Positions 21,544 through 32,510 of a stretch of DNA of 64,000 nucleotides are shown here, piece by piece. The position numbers and the translations under genes are program-made. This stretch comes from Chaetomium olivaceum (Eukaryota > Ascomycota > Sordariomycetes > Sordariales > Chaetomiaceae), in assembly GCA_039881045.1 (NCBI GenBank), contig JAYWVB010000005.1, positions 992,001 through 1,056,000 of the forward strand, in the 5' to 3' direction. The notes under the pieces are model-generated. The model did not search any database. It had not been told where the DNA came from and saw only the letters and a list, made by a program, of their open reading frames with translations. Position 1 is the first letter of the stretch, and each line of letters begins with the position of its first letter.

Positions 21544-24500
21544 TCACCCGGCCAATGCTTTGTCAACAATGCCCTCTGCCAACCCCTTAATACTCGTCGT
21601 CGAATCCAACAAATTCCTCATATCTGCCCTCAGTGCCTGCAAAAACCAATTCCGCAGCTCAGCAGCAATCAAACTATCCACGCCATGCTCCGCAACACTC
21701 TTCCCGGGATTCACATTCCCCACGTCAATAAACAACATCTCCGCAATCGCATCGCATACCCCCTCCGTCACCAACGCCACCGCCGCATCACGCCCCTCCG
21801 GCCCAATCTTGATTGCCTCGTCAAACGCCCGCCGCCGCCTGATCATTGCACTCTCGCCGTGATCGCCGCCCTCACCGGCTGCAGCCGCATTGTTGCTGTC
21901 CGCGTACCGCCGCGCGTCGGCGACGGCCCGCATCAACAGCGCTACCCGCCCGTCGCGGTGCCAGCGGGGGACATTCGTCGACGTCTTGCCTGCCAGCTCG
22001 AGTGGGCTAAGACACGTAAAGTAGGTTGCTGCCGACAGCGGGTCGTGCGGGTGGGTGGCCGCCCAACCATCCCGGTCTTGATCCTGGTTGGAATTCACAA
22101 AAGCGGGCTCCAGCGTGACCAGGGCGTGGTGCTCGGTCATGGTGGCCGCTAGATTGCGCGCGTACATATCTTCGGTGCCGTGCGAGGTGGCGCGGTAGTC
22201 GGAGCCGAGGTCGTGTACGAAGCCGTAGGATACAGTGGAGGCGGGGAGGCCCTGGGCGCGCCGGAAACGCGCGAAGTAGGTGGCGAAGTTGTCCGCCGCG
22301 ATGTAGGCCGCTTGTGTTGGCGGTGCCCAGATGGTTTCCGTGCTGGTTAGCATAACAAAGAAGTCGAGCGGGGAGGAGAGTGTAGCTTCGTGCAGGTTGA
22401 TAGAGCCTAGGGTTTTGGCTACCGTGCCGCTTCGCCAGCGGTCGAGGGTGAGCTTGTCAAAGGACAAGTCGGAGAGAGACAACACCGCGTGCACGACCCC
22501 CTTGATGGGACGCTTGGTAGAGGCCGTAATCTGGGAGATGGTCCGGCTAACCTCTTCCTTTTGGCTCACGTCGCAGGCTATGGTCTCCAGGCTGGCGCCT
22601 CGGGCTTCCATGTCGTTGATCAGCAGCTGTGATGCCGGTAGGCTGCGGGCCCTGACACCTCGCCTGGAGAGTGTGACAAAGTGGCGCGCGCCACGGTCGG
22701 CCATCCACCGGATGATACTGCGACCGAGCCCGCCCAGTCCTCCCGTAATAATGTACAGTGCCTCGGAGTCGAAAGTCGCCGGTTGCGGCTCCCGAAGCAG
22801 CTTGATAGTTGCGTTGGGGTCCTGGTACGAGACGACTGTTTTGCCAGCGTGTGTGCCCTTAGACAAGGCGAGCAGGGCCTGGTCGAGCTCCGAAACGGAC
22901 GTCAGGGAAGCCGGATGGGCAGGCGTGATTTGACCGGCTTGGTACAGCCAATGCACCTTTTTCATCAACTCGGTACCGAGCTCTGTATCGTTGTCCAAGA
23001 CGGCGCTGATGTCAAACGACGAGAAGTTGGTGTTGTTGCGAAGCATATCGAGCTTCTCAGATCCCTTGGACTCAAGGGCATTCAGCAAGCGGCCGCCCAC
23101 ATCGATGAGGTGACCCATGGGTGCTACGGCCTTGATGAGCTGGTAGAGCGAGTCACGGTCCTCCTCAGTCGCGCTGGGGATGCTGAGAACCACATCAAAT
23201 CCTCCGTTACCTATCGCTTTGGCGACGCTAGTTAGGGCTTCGGGGTTGTTGGAGGAAGGGATTATGATGTGATCATAATCAATACCAGCAGTATTGGCGA
23301 GAAGAGTCGCTTCTTCCGCGTCTCGTGCGATGGCAAAGACTTCAGCCCCCTTGGACTGGGCAACCTGAATTGCTGCGAGCCCCAGGCTCTCGGCGGCAGA
23401 TTGGACCAAAACACTGTGGATCTTCCTCAGCCGGGTGACGTATTCGAAAGCATAGATGGCCGAGGAAAAGTCGATAGGCAGTGTGGCAGCCTCAACCAAG
23501 TCGTCCATGGGCTGCAATCTTTGCGCAAAGGCGGCCGGGACTCGCTCGTAGGTCCCAAGGTGGCCCTTGCCGATGCCATAGACGCGGTCACCCACGGATA
23601 GCCCGCTCACATTAGACCCCACCTTTGTCACAGTTCCGGCGTACTCGGAGGAGAGGAATCTGGTGGCACCCTCACGGCCAGAGGCAACCGAGATATCCTT
23701 CCAGGTCAGACCTGCGGCAGCAACCTGGATTTCGATGTGGTCGGCGTCGAGGGGCCGTAGTAGCTCGGTGTAAGAGCGGAAGTAGAGTGAGTTCACAACA
23801 CCGCCCGTCTCAAATGCTGCACGGACAGGCTTGTGCATGCCTAGAGACTCCAAGTGGCGCATGTCAAATCCCTGATGAGATGGGATCTTGGTCGTGTCGG
23901 AGTAGTCGCCGAGACCCGCGTCCGGAACAACTCGGCTCACCCACATGCAGCCATCCTGCCACGCAAATTCGGAGTCCACGCTAACCTCTTCCGAGTCTTG
24001 AGACTTTTGTAGCAAGAACTCGCTGTCGACAATGCCGCGTGCAAGGTTGTCATCGGTGCTCTCAAAGCCGCTGCCCTCGACGTTGATGGAGAGGAACCGC
24101 CCGGCGGGGTTCTCGGTAGCGAGGACACGGAGAAGACCAGCCATGAAGGCCCCGCGGGGATCTTGTCCCTTGATGATGCTACCAGACGTCAACCAGACCA
24201 TGCTCTTTGCGTTCCGGGCAAGATGCTGAAACGTTTCGAAACGGCGGGCATCATCAGTATCGAAGAGATCGTTCTTATCGCTCAACAGGGCGACAACGCG
24301 GGCATTGGGCGGCACGGCATCAGCATCCGCTGCGCCATCCAGGGCCAAAGGTTTGCAATGGACACCTCGCTGGCCAAACTCTTTTGCGAGTTGCTCTCCC
24401 AGCGCATCCAGCGCACTTTCGCCATCGTAGAGAAGATGAATCACCGCCTCATCCACCTCGTCCTTGCTGTTCACTGCACCCTCCTCGTCCGGCTTGTCCA

Positions 24501-27500
24501 CGCGTCTCGTAACCAAGACCGAGGTCGTAGCATGAGGCGCCTCATAGTCATCGATATGCAAATCCACGCCTGAAAACCCCGCCTGCTTTAACTGCGGTTC
24601 CCAGATATCTAGGCCCATGAACGGACCCTCGGTTCGTGGATCCTCATGATTCCAGTACCCTGTCAACGTCCCATACAACAGCCCCAACAACACCCGCATG
24701 CGCGTCGTCTCCGCCAGCACCAACACGCCACCTGGCTTTAGTAGACTCCGACAATGCGCCAGCGTGCGCTCCATACTCGCAGTCGCATGAATTGCCTCAC
24801 ACGCCAGCACGATGTCATAGACGGGCTCGTAGCCATGCGTCATGGGGTCTTGCTCAATATCCAGCACCGAGTAGTTCACGTCGCGGTGCGCCGCCAGCAT
24901 CTCCTTAGCGCTGGTCAGAAAGCCCGCCGAGATGTCGGTGAAGGTGTAGTCGGCGTAGCGCTTGATGCCGTTGGGCCCCGTCAGGGCGCGCATGGCGCCG
25001 CGCGTGGCGGACCCCGTGCCAGCGCCGATCTCGAGGATGCGCGCGTTGGGGTTGGCGTGAGCGAGGGAGGCAATGATGTTGGCGACTTGCGGGTGAGAGC
25101 CTGCGATGGCCGTGCCGACTTCGTAGAGCGGAGTGAGAAGCTTATTGGAGATCAAAACGTCGATGCCCGTGCGCCGTTCGTGGAGGATGTCGGACGCGTT
25201 TTCATGCAGGAGGCGCGCGGCCTGGGCTTCCGGGCGGTCGCCGACTTGGAGGTAGAGCTGTTCTAGTGTTGAGCGACGCTGCTCGGGAGAAAGCTTACGC
25301 GCTTCAACTACTTGCTCCCTCTGGTCGTTCTCGACAAGACTCTTAATCCAGGCGAGCCAGTGTCTGATATCGCCTTTGGGTGAGGCTTTGTCGGCGTCAG
25401 TGCCTGTTACAAAGGTGTCGTAGATATCAAACGCAACCAGAGAGCAGATCATCTCGAGGACCTCGAGGTCTGCGGCCATCTGCGCATTTTCAGCCGACGG
25501 TGGAAACAGCTTGCGTGCTTGCTCATTACTGAGCGTGCGGATATCAGGCCTCCATTCCAGCCTTGTGAAGGGGCTGCTAAAGGGGAGCTTGGACTGCGCT
25601 TCGTCGGTCTTGACCTCTTTGAAGGTGGTAAAACGCATCGAATCTACGTCGAGAAAGACTTCGCCGCGCGAGTCTAGCATTTGCAAGCGAGTTTGCGCAC
25701 TTCGAAGGCCTTGGATTGTCCCTTGGGCGAGGGCACTGGCCGACTCCTCGTCTTGCAAACCGGCTTTCAGATACATCTGCGACAGATGAACCGGCACAAA
25801 CGCTGCCGTCGCTTTCTCTAGCTCGCCCCCATAGAAGGCAATAATGGCCAACTGAAAAGCGGCGTCTAAAGCAGCCGGGTGCAGAGTGTAGCTGGACTCG
25901 CCTCCTTTCACTGACCCAGAGGTTGTGTTTAGCGCTACCGTGGCCGTGGCGAGGTTCCGATGGGGGTCCACCTGGAGGTCCGACAGGGGCTGGAACGTGG
26001 TGCGGTACTCGAGCCCAATCTCCTGAAACTTGCTGTACCACGCTTGAGTACTCGGGAATCTTGGGTCCATTTCGGCGCTCATCTTAGCCCTTTGCGCCGG
26101 CGGAGACACCTCAACCCTCACCAAGCCTGTGCAATGCTGTGTCCACTCACTCGAGTCCCGCGTGACTGACGTGACGGTAAACTTGGCCCATGCGGGTGAT
26201 TTCGCCGTAGACGTATCCACGACATCCAAGCTGATGATGACCTCAACACCGTAGTCATCCTCGGGGATCCTCAGCGCAGTGTCAATATCGACGTTCCTGA
26301 AGGAATACCCGGTGATTTCCAGGGCGCCTGGGAGACCACGGTACACTCTTGTGGCAGCCTCGACTCCTATGGCAATGAAGCCAGCCGCCGGGAAGACGGC
26401 ATCCGGTACCAGACGGTGGTCACTCAGCCACGGAACATCCTTGGGGCGAAGGACATTCCTCCATTGTGGCTGAAGTTTGCCGGAACCTAGCACCTCCGAG
26501 CCCAGGAGGTCATGTCTAAGGAAATCCCGGATGCGGTACTCCTTGCTGATTCTGCTCTCGTAGTAACTGACCGGGCCATAGGTGTACTGGTAAGCTGGCA
26601 GGTCAACCGCAAGGCAACCATGAGTTAGGGCGGGGCCGGAGGATGCAATAAAGGAATCCGAGTCGGTAGCATTAACAGACGCCATGTCGATGTCGGCGTT
26701 GATGGCGAACAAGGTCCCGGCAAGCTGCAACAGTGACTTGACACCGTCCTCGTTTCTGAGCAACGATGGCACATATGTAGCAGGCTTGCCAATGCTCTTA
26801 AGAATCTGCTCCAAGGGACCTTTCAAAGCGGCATGAGGTCCAATTTCAAGCAAGACATCGACTGCTACCCCACCGACACTATCAGGAGTCATCATCTTCA
26901 TGACAGCCTGGGTGAAGCGCACGGGCGATTGAAGGTTCTCCCTCCAGTAATGGGCTTTCAACTCGCCGTCGCCAACGACTTTGTCCGGGTGTACCGAGGA
27001 AGCCCAAGGAACCTTGGGATACCGTGTCTCTTCGTCAACCAGTCCGAGCTCCTGGAGGCGCTCCTCTCCGCTCTCAAGCATATTGAGGTACTCACCACCC
27101 ACAGCCAGCATGTGGTGCGAGTGATAGGCGCTACCCGATGTGCGTAGTATCCGGTTGAACACATTGTCTTGGGTGAGCACATCAGAAAGCTCCTTCACGG
27201 CATCTGCGTCACCCGACAGGGTAACGCTCCCGGGAGAGTTTATGGCAGCGACAACAACCTGCTCTTCCCTGCCCTCGAGGTAGCTAGACACCTGGTCTAC
27301 ACCCAGGCCAACAGCCAGCATGGCCCCGTTTCTCGTGTTCTTGATGAGAGCCTGGCCGCGGAAGTATGCAGCCGAGATGGCCTGGGCAGCCGTAAGATGG
27401 CCAGAGGCATAAGCAGCGGCCATTTCGCCCGAAGAGTGCCCGACTACAGCAGCGGGCCGAACTGACCACGACGCCAGGAGATCGACAATACCTATCTGAA

Positions 27501-29751
27501 CAGCCGTACACACTGCCTGTGACACCTGGGGGGACTGGATACGTTCTGGCTCGTACTCGCCCAAGAGGGTGGCAGCGATGGTCCACGCCGGTGGGTTGGG
27601 AAGCCTCTCGAGGACGTGGTCGAGGAAAGATATCGTGTTCCGGAACACGCCGTACTCGAAGAGCTGAGCACCCATAGCATGCCACTGCGCGCCCTGCCCA
27701 GTGAATACGTAGCCGATGGTACTGGCCTGGAGAGGGCTCGTGAAGACCCGCTGGTTGGGCGTGAACTGAAGCCCCGATGCAACGTTTTTGCTCTCCACAA
27801 CGATGTAACTCCGCTGCTGGAGGCGGGAGCGTTTAGTTCCCAGCGTGTAAGCAATGTCGGCTAGGCTGAACTGTTCCGCGACTTTGGACAAGGCGTTAAT
27901 GTTCTGCTCGAGGGAGGTCGCGTTGTGGGCCGAGAAGGGGAGCACCACCCATGGTCGAGTGGATGCAGTTGCACTAGCCGACTTACTCACTGCCGAAGTG
28001 AGCGCTGAGTGGCGTGGCAGAGCGGTACTGGAGTCCGTTCTGTCGTTGCCGTTTGTATCATGGTGGCCGTTCCCGTTGGATGAGCCGTGGGACTGGCCGT
28101 TGGACACACCATTCGAGTGACCGTTTGAGTGACCATTGGAGTGACCATTGGAATGGCCATTCGCGTGACCATTTTGGCTAGTGCCGTTAGAATGGCCGTT
28201 AGAATGACCGCTCAACGCTCTCGGGATCGAAGGCGTCGCCTTGATGATTCCCGGCTTCACATATCCCGGCAACACCTCGTTGACCTGGTCAATGATGCAG
28301 TGTCCGTTGGCACCACCGAAACCAAACGAGTTCACACTTGCGCGGCGCGGCTTGTTTTTGGGCCATGGCACTGGTCCATCCTTGACGACAGTCACGTTGG
28401 CACCGTCGAAGTCGATGTCCGGGTTTAGGTTATTCACGCCAAATGTCGGCGGAATTTCTCCAGCCTCGAGTGACAGGACAACCTTCATGATGGAAGCGAG
28501 CGCGCTTGCTCCTTCGGTGTGGCCAAGATTTGGTTTGATAGACCCAATCAGCAAGCGATCCTCGGGAGCATCCGACTTCTTTGACGGGGCAAACACGTTC
28601 CCCACAGCCGAAACTTCGAGGGGGTCACCCGCCGGAGTACCCGTTCCATGGCACTCAAAGAAAGCTGTATCCTCGAAGGGTAGATTGCCAGCATTTCTGT
28701 AAGCCTCGCGGATGCAGTCTTCCTGGCCCCTTGCACTGGGCCGCGTAATGCCGCCTGTCCTGCCGTTGGCGTTGGCGGCGGTGCCACGAATCATGGCCCG
28801 GATGGGCAGCTCCTCCAAAAGAGCTAACGATGATTTCTTCAGGTAGATAGCGGAGAAGCCCTCGCCGCGGGCATACCCGTCGGCAGCGGAGTCAAAGGTG
28901 TGGCACCGCGAGGTCGGAGACAAGGCCCCGAGTTTGTCGAGAACAATCTGCATGCTCGGATCACTGATCCAGTTGGCGGCGGCCACGATGGCGCCGTCGC
29001 AGTCGCCGCTGCGGATGGCGCTCACCGCTAGATGCAACGCGTACATGGACGACGAGCAGGCTGTGTTGGTTGCAAGACTCGGTCCCTGGAGGTTGAAGAC
29101 ATAACTGAGCCGGTTGGCGAGGATGCTCGTCTCAGCACCTGTGGATGCGTAGGGCTTGGTGTAATCCCATTCGCGAGCCTGGATCAACAGGTGGTCTAGG
29201 GCAAAGTTGCCGATATAGACCCCGGTTCGTGACCCGGAAATGCTTTCCCAGGTCTCACCAGCGTTCTCAAATGCCTCGTATACTATTATGACAGACATAA
29301 TCAGTTAGCCTATCAGGTCCCAAGCACTTGTTAATTATTTCAAGACTCGTCACTTACCGACTTCGAGAAGCTTGCGCTGATTCGGGTCCATAGTCTCAAC
29401 CTCACGGCCCATCATGTTGAAAAAGGCATGGTCAAACAGTCGGGGATCTTCGTCACAAAGAAATCCGCCCCGTTGCCTAACAGATCCCGGCCTGTCTTGG
29501 TTGGGGTGGTAAAAGCCTTTGGCCGGGAAGCGTGGCTCGCTGAACTCCCTCCATCCATCCTGCTTGTTTCGTAGCAGTTCCCACAGCGATGGGGAATCCT
29601 TTACACCACCAGCCCACCGACATCCTACATAATGATACGGGCAACATTTAGCAGGGTGGAATCAACAAGAAATAGGGGTAAAGATGGTCTCACCCATGCC
29701 AACTATGGCCACCGGCTCATTGTCCCCCTCCAGAATTGAAGGAACGGTCAT
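21544..29751 (-). CDS. Highly reducing type I polyketide synthase (KS-AT-DH-MT-ER-KR-ACP)
   Basis: Core enzyme of the cluster, 2687 residues. Exons are 29751-29694, 29624-29358 and 29282-21544; the start MTVPSILEGDN leads into VAIVGMGCRW. The KS has Cys 184 in NTACSSS, HGTGT and NLGHTEGAS. The AT has GHSSGE near residue 723, the DH has DHRLVPDAVFP near 1063 with ALDAAFQ downstream, and the C-MT has LEIGAGTGSA near 1523. The ER starts near 1960, the KR has GGLGGLG near 2288 and YIAADN, and the ACP has GVDSL near 2646 followed by the stop. There is no thioesterase, carnitine acyltransferase or reductase domain, so release needs another protein. Oddities are Asn in place of the usual Asp before TAC in the KS, SAAESLG where the ER normally has a Gly-rich NADPH loop, and an Asn-Gly-His-Ser repeat linker between KS and AT. 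The 7.7-kb third exon has no interruption. It is divergent from the O-methyltransferase. Confidence 0.96.
28050..28215 (-). repeat. Asn-Gly-His-Ser coding minisatellite in the KS-AT linker
   Basis: An about 12-base unit is repeated with small variations and encodes SNGH or NGHS units (with ANGH, VSNG and QSHG variants) around residues 464-520 of the PKS. The unit is visible as repeated GAGTGACCATTG-like words on the plus strand. It lies between the KS and AT domains, where sequence is normally variable. Confidence 0.85.
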
Positions 29752-30060
29752 CTTGGTTGAAGAAAGATGGTCAAACGTCTCCTTTGAGAACAGAGCTTTG
29801 TGCTAAGTCGGGGGTCTGGTTTAGGGTCAAGTGGTTGTTGGGGCGTATGATGTGTGTAGTTGTTGAAGTGTTTGATGCCCTCAGCCAAAAGCCGTGGGAA
29901 TTGGAGCAACTGGGCCTGTATGTATTTTCTATTAAACTACAGTCGGGCTTATGCCATGCAGTATCCCTTCTATTAGCCTATCAAAACGGAATCAAATCAC
30001 CCCATGCGCGTTCACGGCCGTTGTTCTTGGCCTCTATGTGTTAGGCCGATTTGACGCATA

Positions 30061-30070
30061 TGTCGGCCGA
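30061..30070. promoter_or_regulatory. Half-site TGTCGGCCGA in the PKS/OMT promoter
   Basis: Ten bases identical to the right half of the palindrome before the P450 together with its flank (15917-15926). It lies 310 bases from the PKS start. A single half-site is weak evidence on its own. Confidence 0.4.
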
Positions 30071-30198
30071 CCGATACCGATCCGGGAGAGGATAATCCTC
30101 GAAGGTCCCTATCCCACTTTGCCGACGATACTACCTCGATGGCCTTGATTACTATTGTCAGTGCTGTCGCCGCCATGCCCGATGAAGGGATATGAAAT

Positions 30199-30212
30199 CC
30201 GACATTTGTCGG
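30199..30212. promoter_or_regulatory. Palindrome CCGACA-TT-TGTCGG in the PKS/OMT promoter
   Basis: Perfect 6+6 base inverted repeat with a 2-base spacer, 448 bases from the PKS start and 200 bases from the O-methyltransferase start. Same core as at 15908-15923 and 32205-32218. Proposed operator for the cluster Zn2Cys6 protein (inference). Confidence 0.65.
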
Positions 30213-30411
30213 CCTACGAGACCTCGCCTTCTCTAGTTATGTGGTGGTAGACGTATTCCAAATATGATGATAAGATGTCTTCCTGCTACCGCCTAGTGGA
30301 TGCATGAGCCATTCAACCGCTCCTTACCCTACCTCATTGTGCTGTTCATACCTGCTATTTTTACCACGAACACTTTCAGCAGAAGAGAACCAAAATACCT
30401 AGTTTGTCACC

Positions 30412-31852
30412 ATGGGTTCTATTGCCAAAGTTGACGAACCCTCCATCCTCACCCTAGCTGAAGGTATTTTGGAGGATACCAAGAAAGTCATAAGCTACCT
30501 CAAAGCCGCCAATGCAGCCCTGCCGACCTTTTCACCGGCGGCAGAACCACTGCCGACCGCGCCCGACTTTCAGCAGCTTCAAAACCGTCTGAAGACACAG
30601 CTTGAGGATCTACAACTTCTCGTGGATGGCCCGTCCAGATTCTACCGGTACTTCCTAGTGTCGGGCTATGAGATCGCCGCCTTCCAAATCGCCCTAGCCT
30701 TTGATTTCTTCACCGCCGTGCCGGCTGAAGGCGATATATCTCTGACCGACCTTGCCAACAAAGTTGGTTTGGACCAGGATCGCACCAACCGCGTCATTCG
30801 GATGTTGATTACCCAACGCGTCTTCCAAGAAACCCGGCCGGGTTTCTTTGGCCACAATGCATTCTCCATTGCCCTGCACAGGGATGAGGAGATGAAGTCA
30901 ATGGTGCATTACTCGTGAGTTCTCCTTCTCTCGACAGTTACTCTTAGCGGCATGCTCCAGGTCGTATTGACTCGTTTTCCTCGTAGATTTGACGAGATGC
31001 TCAAGGCGTCCGCCCAGTCGAGCGACGCCATCAAAGCCGACCCGTATGAAGCAGACAGTGTTCACTGCCCCTTCTACGAGCGGTTTGGTATCCCCATCTT
31101 CGACTACTACAGGAAACACCCGGAACACGCCGGTCGCTTTGCCAAGGCAATGGCAGGATGGAGAAAACGTGAGTATTCCCGATCCTACGTATTGAAGGGG
31201 CAAATAGGGGCGGAAGCGACTCTAGACAAACGAAGATGTATCCTGACAATGACAAGTGACATCCAACATCAATGAGTTGCGAGACAGTTACCCCTGGGGA
31301 GACCTGAAAGGGACCGTCGTCGACATCGGGGGTGGCAGTGGTCACGTAGCCATCGAGCTAGCCAAGTTTTATCCCCAGCTGAAGATTGCCGTGCAAGACG
31401 GCGACGCGGCCATGCTTGCCCTCGGCCCGAAACTGCTGAGCGACTCAGTCCGTGGCCGCATCTCGTTCACGCACGCCAACTTTTTTGAGCCCCAGCAGCA
31501 CCTGGGCGCCTCGGCATATCTCATCCGCCAGTGCACCCACAACTGGGCGGACCATCACGTGGTGAAGATTCTCAAGGCTATTGTGCCTGGACTCGAGGGG
31601 TCGGCTCCGGGGACGCCCCTGCTGATCAACGACATGATCATGCCGGAACCGGGATCAGAGGTGGCACGGCTCTGGGAACGCGAGAGGCGGCAGGCCGATA
31701 TGGTCATGCTGGTGTGCTATGGCGCAAAACAGCGTACCATATCCGAGTTCAACGCGCTGTTAAAGGAGGCCGATCCGCGATATGTCTTGAGCAAGGTCCA
31801 TGGAGAAAAGGGGGCGCTGGGTCTGCTCGAGGTGTATCTAGAGCGGAACTGA
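30412..31852 (+). CDS. SAM-dependent O-methyltransferase (plant/fungal class II type)
   Basis: Transfers methyl from SAM to a hydroxyl, probably on the polyketide. It has 426 residues from three exons (30412-30914, 30987-31168, 31257-31852), open across both joins. The N-terminal half is a helical dimerisation region with a winged-helix-like segment (LTDLANKVGLDQDRTNRVIRM). The SAM loop is VDIGGGSG (250-257), and the His of CTHNWAD (about 323) matches the general base of the family. It is divergent from the PKS and shares its promoter, which argues for co-expression. No damage seen. Confidence 0.93.
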
Positions 31853-32510
31853 AACGTGATGACCGTGTGCCATGCCTATCCATAGAGAAAGACAACATGA
31901 AATGTCAAAGGTTACACACAGGAACCATAACCGATTAGTCCAGTGTGAAGTGCGCCGGGAGGTCCCCCGGCCCTGTTGCTTCCCAAATAGCCCCTTTCAC
32001 TAAGCGCGGATCAATGCACGCGACTCAAACTGATACAAACTGATAACGATTTTAAATCAGTTCAAAAATTATTCCGGTCAGCTCTAGTCTATCAAGCTGG
32101 TTGTCGGTTGGTACGTTCGCTAACAAATGGTTGGCTGGCCTCATGGTTGGTGTTTGATTGCGCAGTACTTCGACGGGCGGCAACGCCACACGGCCTTGTT
32201 TCGACCGACATTTCTCGGCCGACATTTGATGCCTAAGCAAAATACAATCGGCTTTGCTTACAAAACGTTACCGGGCCGCCGTCCGGGGCCAATTTGACGA
32301 GAAACCTCCGTCACAAGTACGAAGACCTTTCTTTTTCCTTTTGAATTTTGTCTGAGGGTAATACCATGACGAAAACCACTCGGAGCCCGCCTGTCTTTTT
32401 GCCTTTCAAAAATTCCAAAGGCAGTTGAAGACGGTGCACCACAGTTGACTTGCATCAGCAGCCAGAAACCGGCCGAAGCCGACTGCACGTCAACGAGCAC
32501 TCCTCTCGAC
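31853..32510. other. Intergenic region upstream of the cluster MFS gene
   Basis: About 660 bases without a gene. It contains a near-palindrome and an additional half-site (32205-32231), listed separately. Confidence 0.65.
32205..32218. promoter_or_regulatory. Near-palindrome CCGACA-TT-TCTCGG upstream of the MFS gene
   Basis: One mismatch to CCGACA-N2-TGTCGG, 293 bases upstream of the MFS start. It is followed directly by a second half-site, GGCCGACATTTG (32218-32229). Third member of the promoter motif set of this cluster. Confidence 0.6.

Larger units (their letters stand above)
29752..30411. other. Bidirectional promoter between PKS and O-methyltransferase
   Basis: 660 bases separate two divergent start codons (29751 minus, 30412 plus), so both genes can be controlled from shared sites. 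It contains one full palindrome (30199-30212) and one half-site (30061-30070), listed separately. No gene seen. Confidence 0.75.

Noticed and set aside
23625..24912. Plus-strand frames opposite the PKS
   Set aside because: Shadows of the PKS coding strand; the minus-strand frame has clear MT and ER motifs throughout.
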